DNA from: Paenibacillus montanisoli
GTDB taxonomy: Bacteria > Bacillota > Bacilli > Paenibacillales > Paenibacillaceae
Length of the DNA: 64,000 bases
NCBI RefSeq assembly: GCF_003268025.1
Contig: NZ_QLUW01000003.1
Span: forward strand, 496,001-560,000
Direction of reading: 5' to 3'
Positions 52,303 through 60,745 of this stretch are shown here, one piece after another. The position numbers and the translations under genes were made by a program. The notes beneath the pieces were generated by a model. The model was given only the letters and a program-made list of their open reading frames with translations, had not been told where the DNA came from and ran no database searches. Position 1 is the first letter of the stretch; each line of letters opens with the position of its first letter.

Positions 52303-53070
52303 GTGAAAATCGGTTTGCAATTGTTTACATTGCGTGATGAATTGGCAAAAGATTTCAAAGGCACGCTCCGCCAAGTAGCCGCTATGGGCTATGAGGGCGT
52401 TGAATTTGCCGGCTACGGCGATATCCCTGCCGAAGAAATGCGCGATCTGCTGCAAGAACTCGGCCTTGAAGCGTTCGGCAGCCACGTTGGCCTGCAGTCG
52501 CTTGAAGAGAACTTGGAAGACGAAATTAAATATTTGAAAACAGTAGGCGCCAGCTATGCGATTCTGCCTTGGCTTTCGCCTGAGCAGCTCGAAGGCGGCG
52601 AAGCGTTCTGGCGCGAGCTGATCGCGAAGCTGGCCACATTCGGTGCTCGTCTGCGCGAAGAAGGGCTGCAATTCTGCTATCACAACCATGATTTCGAATT
52701 TGCCGCCAAAATCGACGGCGAATACATTTTCGATGCGATGTACACGAAAGTAGACGCGGATCTGCTCAAAGTTGAAATGGATATCGGCTGGGTGCAGTAC
52801 TCCGGTCAGGATCCGATTGCTTATATCGCGAAATATGCGGGCCGTCTGCCGCTGCTCCACCTGAAGGACTTCCGCAAGAGCACGTCGGACAAGCATATCG
52901 ACACCGTCGAGCTTGGCAACGGCGACCTGGCGCTGAACGATATCATCGGCGCGGCAAGCAAAGCAGGCGTTGAATGGATCGTAGTCGAGCAGGACAGCTG
53001 CGCAAACCCGCCGCTTGAATCGGTACAAACCAGCATGAACTGGCTGAAAGCAAACGGCCATAAAGCATAA
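52303..53070 (+). CDS. Sugar phosphate isomerase/epimerase, TIM barrel
   Basis: The GTG at 52303 follows AAAGGAAGATC. The 255-residue protein belongs to the AP-endonuclease-2 type TIM barrels that include xylose isomerase and IolE. It opens with KIGLQLFTLRDELAKD, and metal-ligand segments FCYHNHDFEF, VEMDIGWVQYSG, LLHLKDFRK and WIVVEQD follow in the family order. It lies 26 bases before a Gfo/Idh/MocA gene. That pairing is common in catabolic routes for inositols or rare sugars, where the isomerase acts on a keto intermediate. Confidence 0.92.
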   Translation: MKIGLQLFTLRDELAKDFKGTLRQVAAMGYEGVEFAGYGDIPAEEMRDLLQELGLEAFGSHVGLQSLEENLEDEIKYLKTVGASYAILPWLSPEQLEGGEAFWRELIAKLATFGARLREEGLQFCYHNHDFEFAAKIDGEYIFDAMYTKVDADLLKVEMDIGWVQYSGQDPIAYIAKYAGRLPLLHLKDFRKSTSDKHIDTVELGNGDLALNDIIGAASKAGVEWIVVEQDSCANPPLESVQTSMNWLKANGHKA

Positions 53071-53096
53071 GCCACAACGAGGGAGAGGTAACCAAC

Positions 53097-54116
53097 ATGA
53101 AAAAAATCAGAGTAGCAGTCGTTGGCTGCGGTGCGATCGCGCAACGCCGCCATATTCCAGAATATGCAGGAAACCCGAATGTTGAGTTCGTCGCATTCGT
53201 TGATCCGGTTATCGAGCGCGCGGAGGAATTCGCCGAGAAATACAATGCGAAAGCTTTCGCAAGCTATGAAGAAATGCTGAGCGCGATTAAGCCTGACGCC
53301 GTGAGCGTCTGCACGCCGAACTACCTGCACGCTCCGGTTGCGATCGCAGCGGCAAATTCCGGCGCGCACGTGCTGGTTGAGAAGCCAATGGCTTCGACGG
53401 ACGAAGAAGCAGCCGCAATGATCGAAGCGGCAAGCAAGAACGGCGTATTCTTGATGGTCGGTCACAACCAACGCCTCATGCCGCCGCACGTGAAAGCAAA
53501 GCAAATCCTGCAAACAGGCGCGCTTGGCCGCGTACTGACGTTCCGCACATCCTTCGGCCACCCGGGTCCTGAAGGCTGGAGCGTTGACGGCAAAGGCAGC
53601 TGGTTCTTCCGCAAGGAAGAAGCGATCATGGGCGCAATGGGCGATCTCGGCGTTCACAAGTCCGACTTGATCCGTTACCTGCTGGATGACGAAGTTGCGC
53701 AAGTGACAGGCTTCATCGGTACGCTGGACAAAGAAGGCACGGACGTTGACGACAACGCGACTTGCTTGCTCCGTATGAAGAGCGGCGCGATCGGTACGCT
53801 TGTTGCCAGCTGGACTTACTATAAAGGCGAAGACAACAGCACGGTATTCTGGTGCGAGAACGGCGTTATGAAGATCGGTACGGACCCTAACGATCAAATT
53901 ATCGTTGAGCTTCGCAACGGTACGGTTGAGAAATACAACGTCGGCGCGATCAGCACGAACGATAAGCAAGAAACAAGCGGCGTTGTCGATGCGTTCATCG
54001 AATCGCTGGTGACAAACACGAAGCCTAGCATCTCCGGTGAAGAGGGACGCAAATCGCTTGCCGTCATCCTGGCGGCATTCGAATCGCAAGCTACAGGCAA
54101 AGTTATTTCGCTGTAA
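53097..54116 (+). CDS. Gfo/Idh/MocA family oxidoreductase
   Basis: The 339-residue enzyme has the NAD(P) motif VAVVGCGAIAQRRHIPEY at residues 5-22, the conserved EKPMAST near residue 98 with the catalytic Lys, and the C-terminal domain GHPGPEGWS, EEAIMGAMGDLGVHKSDL with the Asp and His used in hydride transfer. GGGAGAGGTAACC precedes the ATG. Family members oxidise sugar or inositol hydroxyls. With the TIM-barrel gene upstream and the mannosidase gene downstream, a role in catabolism of a mannose-containing glycan is likely but not shown. Confidence 0.94.
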   Translation: MKKIRVAVVGCGAIAQRRHIPEYAGNPNVEFVAFVDPVIERAEEFAEKYNAKAFASYEEMLSAIKPDAVSVCTPNYLHAPVAIAAANSGAHVLVEKPMASTDEEAAAMIEAASKNGVFLMVGHNQRLMPPHVKAKQILQTGALGRVLTFRTSFGHPGPEGWSVDGKGSWFFRKEEAIMGAMGDLGVHKSDLIRYLLDDEVAQVTGFIGTLDKEGTDVDDNATCLLRMKSGAIGTLVASWTYYKGEDNSTVFWCENGVMKIGTDPNDQIIVELRNGTVEKYNVGAISTNDKQETSGVVDAFIESLVTNTKPSISGEEGRKSLAVILAAFESQATGKVISL

Positions 54117-54143
54117 TCAGTAGTACCGTAACGGACAACTACG

Positions 54144-54204
54144 ACGACTCGCAAGCAGGACACTTTTTCAATGGATAAGTGACCGTTTGCGGGTCGTTTT
54201 TTTT
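54144..54204 (+). terminator. Terminator of the isomerase-oxidoreductase unit
   Basis: ACGACTCGCAA (54144-54154) pairs with TTGCGGGTCGT (54187-54197), with an inner CACTT/AAGTG, then nine T. Confidence 0.88.
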
Positions 54205-54329
54205 TAGCCCCCATGAAAGCGCTGCTATTATCTCAGAAAAGTTTATAAATTTCTGATTGCAGCCTTCGGTCTTGGGCGCTATGCTAGGCTTGTGCCTTGT
54301 CAAATCCTTCATGCGGAAAGGAAATGAAC

Positions 54330-57173
54330 ATGAACGAAACGAGAATTAGACGACTGATTGGACCTGAGCCGCGCTCGTATTGGGATGATCTCGAGTTTAG
54401 CGGCCGCAATGAATGGAACGACCGGATTTTGTCGCAGCTTGTTTTTGCGCAAGAGCTTTCGAAAGTGAATGGGCTTAAATACGATGAAGTGATCGCGAAA
54501 GCGCTCGACTACATAGAGGAAAGAATCGCCGAAGACGGCGCGATCGTGAAGCAAACTGCGCTTGAAGCGGAGCAGATGCTGGAGAGTTTGACGGAGGATG
54601 CCAAGAGCTACGATGTCATCGCGGTTGCGCACGCGCATATCGATATGAACTGGATGTGGGGCTGGGACGAGACGGTATCGGTTACGATCGACACTTTCCG
54701 GACTATGCTGAATTTGATGGAGGAATATCCGGAGTTCACGTTCTCGCAATCCCAAGCATCGATCTATCGTATCGTGGAGCAGTATGCCCCGGAGATGCTG
54801 CAGGAAATTAAACGCCGGGTGAAGGAAGGCCGCTGGGAAATTACGGCCTCGCATTGGGTGGAAGCCGACAAGAACATGCCGAGCGGCGAGAGCTTGGCCC
54901 GCCATATTCTATACACGAAGCGGTACCTCAGCGCCTTATTCGACATTGATCCGGGCAGCCTGAATCTGGACTTCGAGCCGGATACGTTCGGACACAGCCT
55001 CCAAGTGCCGGAGATTTTGGCCAGCGGCGGCGTGAAGTACTACTATCACTGCCGCGGTTCAGAAGGAGAGCCGCTGACCCGCTGGGAAGGGCCGTCCGGC
55101 AAGTCGGTCATCGTGTTCCGCGAGCTGACGTGGTACAACGATTTTGTCCGTCCCGTCTTTACATCTTATGTACCGGACATTTGCCGAAAAACCGGCCTAA
55201 AAACGTATTTGTACGTCTACGGGGTAGGCGATCATGGAGGCGGGCCGACCCGCCGCGACTTGAATCGTCTCCGGGCGATGCAGGAATGGCCGATTTGCCC
55301 GCGCATCCGCTTCGGCGGCTATGCCGATTACTTTAAGGAAGCCGAGCGGATCGCAGACCGGCTGCCGGTCGTGAAGGGCGAGTTGAACGCCGTCTTCACG
55401 GGCTGCTATACGTCCCAATCCCGAATCAAGAACGCGAACCGGGTGTCGGAAGCGACGCTGAACGAAGCGGAACTGTTCAGCTCGGTCGCAGCAGCTGCGC
55501 ACGGGGCGGTTTACCCGAGCGCCACGTTCGAGGAAGCATGGAGAGGCGTACTGTTCAATCAATTCCACGATATTTTGCCGGGATCGGGCGTCATCGATAC
55601 GCGCGAGCATGCGCTCGGTTTGTTTCAGAATACGATGGCAATCGCCGGCACGAACCGAAAGCTGGCGCTGGAGCGGATCGCCGCCGACATCGATACGTCA
55701 TCCATCGACATTGGCAGCACGGCAGCGAACACCGCGCAAGGCGCGGGCGTCGGCTATGGGACGCGCGACTTCCGCATCACGCAGGTGGAGCGAGGGCAGG
55801 GCAGCACGCGGATTGTGCATGTCTTCAACTCCTCGCTGGAGGCAAGGGAGGAAATCGTTGAAATCGTGCTCTGGGATTGGAAGAGTCCGATTAAAGCGAT
55901 CGTCGTGAAGACAGCAGCGGGCGAGCCGGTCGAAAGCCAAATCATCGACAGCGGCCGCCACTGGTACTGGTCGCACGATTACTTGCGTCTGCTCGCCCGC
56001 GTGCAGGTGCCGGCGTGCGGTTACGCGACGCTTACCGTTTCCGAAGGCGATGGCTATTCCTCGCAAATCGTCATCGGAGATCCGCGAGTTGACCGGGACG
56101 AGTCCTACGTGCTCGAGAATGCTTATTTGCGGGCTGCTTTCGATCCGAAGGATGCGACCGTCATTTCCTTGATCGACAAGCGCACAGGAGAGGAGCTGAT
56201 CGATCCGCAGCGTCCGGCAGGACTGTTCCGCCTCATCCAGGAAGATCCAAGCAAAGGGATGGCGGCTTGGTGGGTCGGCCGATTCATGGAGATCAACAGC
56301 CTGCATGAGCGCATAATTCTGAAGAAGACTCAGGCCGGCGACCTGCGCCAAACGCTCAGCTACGAGCTGAAATTCGGGAAGTTCGGTACTTCATCCTTGA
56401 AAGTAGCCGTTTCGCTTGATGCTTGCGGCACGAGTCTCGATTATCAGATCGAATGCGACTGGCAGGAATCGGGGAGCAGAGAGACGAGCATTCCGCAGTT
56501 GCAGTTCCATTTCCCGCATAGCTATGCAAGCACGTCATACAAGTATGATGTCCCGTTCGGCACGATCATGCGGGAAGCAAGAGAAATCGAGCTGCCGGGC
56601 AACAGCTTCATCCAGGCGCTTAGAGACGGGGACGGCAGCAAGCCTTCGCTGTTCATCGTCACGAGCAACAAATATGGATTCCGCGGAGCGGATCAATCGA
56701 TGTCCGTTTCGCTCATTCGCGGCTCGTTCGATCCGGATCCGTATCCGGAGCTTGGCAGTCACCACCGGATCAAGCTGTCCGTCTGCTTGGCGGATGCGGC
56801 AGTCTCGAACCGCGACATCATCGCGCAAGCCTACCGGCTGTGCCATCCGCTGAACGTCCTTTCGGGCACGAAGCGGGCTGGATCTCGTCCAGTGGAGAGC
56901 GGTTATGTTGAGTTGCTGGAGGGAACGGTTGCGGTATCGGCGATCAAAGCTCCGGAGGGCGTAAGCGGGGCTAGCTGGATCATTCGGCTGTACGAAACGG
57001 AAGGCCGACAGACATCAGCCGCGCTCAAGCTGTTTAAAGGAGCAGTCCGGGCATATGCGGTCGACGTGAATGAAAATCTGATTCCGGGCGACAGCTCGGT
57101 ATCGCTGTCCGGCGACCGTCTAACCGTGAAGGTAGGCGCTTATTCGATTGCGGCTGTCCGCGTTGATTTCTAG
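54330..57173 (+). CDS. Alpha-mannosidase, glycoside hydrolase family 38
   Basis: ATG 54330 is preferred, with AAAGGAA about seven bases ahead; a TTG at 54297 is the longer option. The 947-residue protein has the family-38 zinc motif HAHIDMNWMWGWDE near residue 94, and the nucleophile Asp in DFEPDTFGHSLQVP near residue 214. Other family segments are WEITASHWVEADKNMPSGES and FNQFHDILPGSG. The C-terminal half forms the beta-sandwich domains. The enzyme removes alpha-mannose residues and works inside the cell as there is no signal. It follows the Gfo/Idh gene after a terminator. Confidence 0.96.
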   Translation: MNETRIRRLIGPEPRSYWDDLEFSGRNEWNDRILSQLVFAQELSKVNGLKYDEVIAKALDYIEERIAEDGAIVKQTALEAEQMLESLTEDAKSYDVIAVAHAHIDMNWMWGWDETVSVTIDTFRTMLNLMEEYPEFTFSQSQASIYRIVEQYAPEMLQEIKRRVKEGRWEITASHWVEADKNMPSGESLARHILYTKRYLSALFDIDPGSLNLDFEPDTFGHSLQVPEILASGGVKYYYHCRGSEGEPLTRWEGPSGKSVIVFRELTWYNDFVRPVFTSYVPDICRKTGLKTYLYVYGVGDHGGGPTRRDLNRLRAMQEWPICPRIRFGGYADYFKEAERIADRLPVVKGELNAVFTGCYTSQSRIKNANRVSEATLNEAELFSSVAAAAHGAVYPSATFEEAWRGVLFNQFHDILPGSGVIDTREHALGLFQNTMAIAGTNRKLALERIAADIDTSSIDIGSTAANTAQGAGVGYGTRDFRITQVERGQGSTRIVHVFNSSLEAREEIVEIVLWDWKSPIKAIVVKTAAGEPVESQIIDSGRHWYWSHDYLRLLARVQVPACGYATLTVSEGDGYSSQIVIGDPRVDRDESYVLENAYLRAAFDPKDATVISLIDKRTGEELIDPQRPAGLFRLIQEDPSKGMAAWWVGRFMEINSLHERIILKKTQAGDLRQTLSYELKFGKFGTSSLKVAVSLDACGTSLDYQIECDWQESGSRETSIPQLQFHFPHSYASTSYKYDVPFGTIMREAREIELPGNSFIQALRDGDGSKPSLFIVTSNKYGFRGADQSMSVSLIRGSFDPDPYPELGSHHRIKLSVCLADAAVSNRDIIAQAYRLCHPLNVLSGTKRAGSRPVESGYVELLEGTVAVSAIKAPEGVSGASWIIRLYETEGRQTSAALKLFKGAVRAYAVDVNENLIPGDSSVSLSGDRLTVKVGAYSIAAVRVDF

Positions 57174-57179
57174 TGGACG

Positions 57180-57384
57180 GTGCGCTCGGGGGTTGCCGGT
57201 CGCTCCATTCAAGTTGCGCCTGCGGTCGCTGTTGAACATGCCGGAAGGGTGCGCTCGGGGTTCGCGGTCGCTCCATTCGAATTGCGCCTGCGGCCGCTGT
57301 TGAACATGCCGGAAGGTGCGCTCGGGGTTCGCGGTCACTCCATTCGAATTGCGCCTGCGGCCGCTGTTGAACCCTGGATGCCGG
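57180..57384. repeat. Three tandem copies of a 67-base unit
   Basis: Units at 57180-57248 (69 bases), 57249-57315 (67) and 57316-57384 (with a 5-base CCTGG insertion). Each runs from GTGCGCTCGGGG through CTCCATTC, TTGCGCCTGCGG and GCTGTTGAAC to ATGCCGG. Copies two and three differ at about one position over their first 57 bases. Confidence 0.85.
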
Positions 57385-57418
57385 ATCAATCTCCAGCAAG
57401 GTAGCATCCAGGGTTCAA
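57367..57418. repeat. Perfect 15-base inverted repeat with 22-base loop
   Basis: TTGAACCCTGGATGC (57367-57381) and GCATCCAGGGTTCAA (57404-57418). No T-run follows. The left arm overlaps the last tandem unit. Confidence 0.7.
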
Positions 57419-57670
57419 AGGCGGCACGTAAACTCTCCGGCTGCACCTCGAACTCCGCTCCCTTTTCCCCTCGCTTACCAGTGGTGGGAAGCAGGGCCTA
57501 AGCTGCCGAGGTCTCCGGCAGCTTCAGGCACGGCAGGAAACCCAAAAAGAAACTCGACGAGAGTTATATGGGTAAAAAAGGAAATAGATGGGGATAACGA
57601 GCCACAGTGGCGTTATTGTGCAACAAACAGCACCAATTGGCTAATAGGAGGCCCAATAACGTCGCTGCAA

Positions 57671-57728
57671 TTCGTTAGCCTGTCAAAACGACCGTTTTAA
57701 CGCGAATAAGGTCGATACGGTTCGTTAA
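57671..57728. repeat. Dispersed repeat related to the element at 43074
   Basis: It aligns with 43074-43134 over nearly its whole length, sharing TTCGTTAGC, CGTTTTAA, AATAAGGTC and TACGGTTCGTTA (the last in slightly changed form), and keeps the inverted outer bases. Confidence 0.6.
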
Positions 57729-57741
57729 GCTTGACACCAAT

Positions 57742-57794
57742 AAAAAAAGCCCAAGTGCTGTAACCGGGTCGGACCGGTACCGTACTTGGGCTTT
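57742..57794 (-). terminator. Terminator of the PhyH gene
   Basis: AAGCCCAAGT and ACTTGGGCTT form the stem (57747-57756 and 57784-57793). On the minus strand seven T follow (57742-57748). Confidence 0.88.
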
Positions 57795-57807
57795 CTTGTT
57801 AATCGGA

Positions 57808-58644
57808 TTATCGCTTATACACGAGCGGGTTGAGCGGAGACACCGCCGGTTCGCCGGCCTTCACGCCTGGGAACCAGGATTTCAGGTCGGATTCGCGTGC
57901 GCTGCTGTCCGGATTCGCCATCGTATTGACGCCGTCCGCAACGTAGATGATCGTCATAACCTCACGCATGGTGTCCGTCGGGTTGCCTGGAGCGGAGTGC
58001 AGCGTCCAACCTGCGTGGAACGTGGCATCGCCGGCATTCATGGCGCCGTAGTTCGTTTTTGACAGGCCTTTGCCTTCAATATAGGAGGCGAGCGTCTTAT
58101 GCGATTCATCGGAGATGAACTGGCGGCTCATGTAGCCCGATGTGTGCGAGCCGTCGACGAAGGTCATCGATCCGACCTCTTCGGAGACATTTACAAGCGG
58201 CATCCAGAGCGTGATGGTATTCGGCGTTTCAAGCGGCCAATAAACTTGGTCTTGGTGCCATGGCGTATGGCCGCCGCCCGCTTCCTTGAAGAGCGCCTGG
58301 TCGTGGTAGATGCGAACGCCTTCCACACCCATGAGCTCGGCCGCGATTTTGGCAAAACGTCTTGCAAGCACGTACCGTGCCACGCCTTCGTTCATTTGCC
58401 ATAGGTTGCAAATTTGAATGAACGCTTTGCCGTAAGTATCGCGCTCCCCCACGGGCTTCGTTTGGTAGTTGTGCTCGCGTACCGTACCCGCGATTAACGG
58501 CTCGTAATAACCGATTTCTTCCGCGGACAAAATGTTCTTTAAGTAAATATGCCCATTGCGTTGATAGGAAGCGATCTGCTCTTCAGTCAACGGATAGTCA
58601 GTATCAAGCTGCGGCAGTTCCGCCAGATTAGCTGGAATTTTCAT
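57808..58644 (-). CDS. Phytanoyl-CoA dioxygenase (PhyH) family protein
   Basis: ATG 58644 has AAGGAGATAATG ahead. The 278-residue protein is a 2-oxoglutarate and Fe(II) dependent oxygenase. The iron ligands are His and Asp in WHQDQVYWPL near residue 130 and the distal His in AGWTLHSAPGN near residue 214, with the oxoglutarate Arg in TMREVMTIIY. No signal peptide. It hydroxylates an unknown small molecule. It is divergent from an AraC gene, which probably controls it. Confidence 0.92.
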   Translation of the reverse strand: MKIPANLAELPQLDTDYPLTEEQIASYQRNGHIYLKNILSAEEIGYYEPLIAGTVREHNYQTKPVGERDTYGKAFIQICNLWQMNEGVARYVLARRFAKIAAELMGVEGVRIYHDQALFKEAGGGHTPWHQDQVYWPLETPNTITLWMPLVNVSEEVGSMTFVDGSHTSGYMSRQFISDESHKTLASYIEGKGLSKTNYGAMNAGDATFHAGWTLHSAPGNPTDTMREVMTIIYVADGVNTMANPDSSARESDLKSWFPGVKAGEPAVSPLNPLVYKR

Positions 58645-58679
58645 CGTCATTATCTCCTTAATCATGCTAAGATGCTTCT

Positions 58680-58761
58680 ATTATAAACCGGACGGCAATC
58701 CGCTTACTTTGTTTCAATCTCTCGATTCTTTTGTCAAAAACAACTGCGGAACCTGTATAAT
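58680..58761. promoter_or_regulatory. Divergent promoters between the PhyH and AraC genes
   Basis: For the AraC gene, TTGTCA (58731-58736) and TATAAT (58756-58761) are 19 bases apart. For PhyH, TATAAT on the minus strand lies at 58680-58685 without a clear -35. Confidence 0.45.
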
Positions 58762-58803
58762 AAAAGCAAACGATCATCGAATCCGGCAGAGGAGCTTGTA
58801 TAA

Positions 58804-59706
58804 ATGTACTTATCCGAATTGATGGCGAAGCATCCGATCGTGCCCTACATCCGGGAGAGCGATTATGCCGTCCGCAGGCCTTGGATGTATTCGGCCAGGC
58901 GGTTGCTTGATTATTTGCTCGTCTATTTTCAAGAAGGGGACTGCCTGTTCCACGTGGACGGCGTCCCGTATGAGTTCCGCCCAGGCGACTTTTGTCTGAT
59001 TCAACCGAGAAGCCTAAATGTTCTTGAAGGCCGGACGAACACGATTACGCCGTTCGCCCACATGGATTTATTCTACGACGCCAGTCGCGAGGAACGGTTT
59101 CCGACGCGCAACGGCATGATTGACCTCGAACCGTATGAGCATCTGATCCAGCCGCGCCTTAACGATTTTCACGGCATTTCTATTCCCGTTCGGCTTCGGC
59201 CCAAGCATCCCCTTGCGCTTCGAGACAAGTTTCTGGAGATGGTGGAATGCTGGCAGCATCGGGATCCGCTCATGCAATTGCGGGCGCAATCGCTTGGCAC
59301 CGAGGTGATCCTTGCGATTCTGGAAGACCATACCGATTTGAAGCAGACGGAGAAGGCGGCACCCCAGCGGATGAATTGGATTACCTCATTCTTATCCTTG
59401 AATTTGGCTGAGCCGCTTTCGATCAGCGAGATGGCTGCCCGGGCCAATTTATCGCCTTCGCGATTCAGCGCGAAGTTCAAGGAGCAGCTTGGCGTATCTC
59501 CGCACAAATATTTGCTGCAGCTGCGCATTCGCCACGCGCAGGAGCTGCTGACCGGCTCCAAGCATACGATCGAAGACATTGCCGACTACTGCGGATTTGC
59601 CGACGTGCATCATTTTACGAAAGCATTCAAGAAGGAAGTCGGGACAGCGCCCGGCGCGTACCGCGGCAAGCAAAGCCAATCAAAAAGCGCGAACCCTTCC
59701 GATTGA
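58804..59706 (+). CDS. AraC-family regulator, divergent from PhyH
   Basis: The 300-residue protein has an N-terminal cupin region (YSARRLLDYLLVYFQEGDCL, FRPGDFCLIQPRSL) and two AraC helices: LSISEMAARANLSPSRFSAK and IEDIADYCGFADVHHFTKAF. GAGGAG sits nine bases before ATG 58804. The last residues overlap the terminator of the CAP gene. By position it should govern the PhyH gene. The effector is not known. Confidence 0.92.
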   Translation: MYLSELMAKHPIVPYIRESDYAVRRPWMYSARRLLDYLLVYFQEGDCLFHVDGVPYEFRPGDFCLIQPRSLNVLEGRTNTITPFAHMDLFYDASREERFPTRNGMIDLEPYEHLIQPRLNDFHGISIPVRLRPKHPLALRDKFLEMVECWQHRDPLMQLRAQSLGTEVILAILEDHTDLKQTEKAAPQRMNWITSFLSLNLAEPLSISEMAARANLSPSRFSAKFKEQLGVSPHKYLLQLRIRHAQELLTGSKHTIEDIADYCGFADVHHFTKAFKKEVGTAPGAYRGKQSQSKSANPSD

Positions 59707-59720
59707 AGGATTCGCGCTTT
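59684..59720 (-). terminator. Terminator of the CAP-domain gene, overlapping the AraC 3' end
   Basis: AAAGCGCGAA (59684-59693) pairs with TTCGCGCTTT (59711-59720), with an inner CCTTC/GAAGG. On the minus strand five T follow. Confidence 0.85.
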
Positions 59721-59728
59721 GCTTCATG

Positions 59729-60658
59729 TTACGGACGGATAAACTGCTGCGTCCAATAAGGACTCATGTTGCCGCCTGCCGCATAGCCTACGCCAAGCTG
59801 AGTGAAGTTAGGGCTAAGAATGTTTTTGCGGTGCCCCTCGCTGTTCATCCAAGCGGTCATGACCGCTTGTACGCCTTTTTGGCCTGCCGCGATGTTCTCG
59901 CCGGCATAAGAGTAGTTGATGCCGAACTGCTTCATCATATCGAATGGGCTGCCATAAGTCGGCGAATTATGGTCAAAATAGTTTTTGTCGCGCATATCTT
60001 GGGATTTCGTTTGTGCGACTTTGGACAATGAGGCATTCAACGTCAGCGGCTGCAAGCCGGCCTTCGAGCGTTCCGCGTTAACGGCCTGCAAAATTTGCTG
60101 CTGGATCGATCCGGTTTCCGCCGTACCCGCACCAGCACCTGCACCCGCACCGGTGTTTCCAGTGTTTCCGCCGGTAGTGCCCGGAGGGTTGTTCGTTGTT
60201 GGATAACGAGTTCCCGTATTCGGGTAGCCAGTGCCTGCATTAGGAGCGCCGCCAGTATACGGGTTCCATGTGCCGCCATAATACAACTGATACCAAGGGA
60301 TGTTGCCTAAGTTGCCCCAATCACCCGCGCCATTGGCGTTATAAGGAGTGATCGTTCTGTGGCCTGGATTAAGCGGCAGCATATCACGGGATCTCATGCT
60401 GTACCGCCCATTCAGATCAGGAGTGAGATCCCGTCTGACATCGTGTCCGAGACTTCTGAAATCTTGTCTGAGATCCTGACCCCGTCTGACGTCATTCCCG
60501 AGATTCCTGAGATCTTGTCTGACGCCTGGTCTGTTTGCTGAACGGTAGGTGTTGTTGTCTGGACCTACCACGCGGTTGTCGGAAACCGCATTGTAGATCA
60601 AAGCGCCGATGCCAAAAGCTAAAACAATGCCGAGTAACGTACCTAAAAAGCGTCTCAT
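59729..60658 (-). CDS. Secreted or membrane-anchored CAP-domain protein (YkwD-like)
   Basis: ATG 60658 is chosen, though the GAAAGGAG site is 13 bases upstream. Residues 3-25 form a signal or anchor helix. A low-complexity region follows with the repeated pair RQDLRNLGNDVRR and RQDFRSLGHDVRR, then a Gly/Thr/Asn/Pro linker (TGGNTGNTGAGAGAGAGT), and a CAP/SCP domain from about residue 180: QAVNAERSKAGLQPL, DMRDKNYFDHNSP, YAGENIAAG and NSEGHRKNILSP. CAP proteins of this type occur on spores and cell surfaces with unclear function. Confidence 0.92.
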   Translation of the reverse strand: MRRFLGTLLGIVLAFGIGALIYNAVSDNRVVGPDNNTYRSANRPGVRQDLRNLGNDVRRGQDLRQDFRSLGHDVRRDLTPDLNGRYSMRSRDMLPLNPGHRTITPYNANGAGDWGNLGNIPWYQLYYGGTWNPYTGGAPNAGTGYPNTGTRYPTTNNPPGTTGGNTGNTGAGAGAGAGTAETGSIQQQILQAVNAERSKAGLQPLTLNASLSKVAQTKSQDMRDKNYFDHNSPTYGSPFDMMKQFGINYSYAGENIAAGQKGVQAVMTAWMNSEGHRKNILSPNFTQLGVGYAAGGNMSPYWTQQFIRP

Positions 60659-60745
60659 TTTATTTATCAAGCTCCTTTCACACCACTAATATGTTCATGG
60701 GCGAAAGGAGCTATGCGGTGCGCCGCTTAGGCAATATCAAGTAAA

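Larger units (their letters stand above)
57174..57807. other. Repeat-rich intergenic stretch of about 630 bases
   Basis: No gene is supported here. It contains, in order, a three-copy tandem repeat (57180-57384), a 15-base inverted repeat (57367-57418), a second hairpin with no T-run (57500-57524, AAGCTGCCG/CGGCAGCTT), a dispersed repeat related to one between the tRNA clusters (57671-57728), and the terminator of the PhyH gene (57742-57794). Confidence 0.65.

Noticed and set aside
57180..57384. Possible CRISPR array
   Set aside because: The three 67-base units are directly tandem with no unique spacers, and no cas genes are seen.
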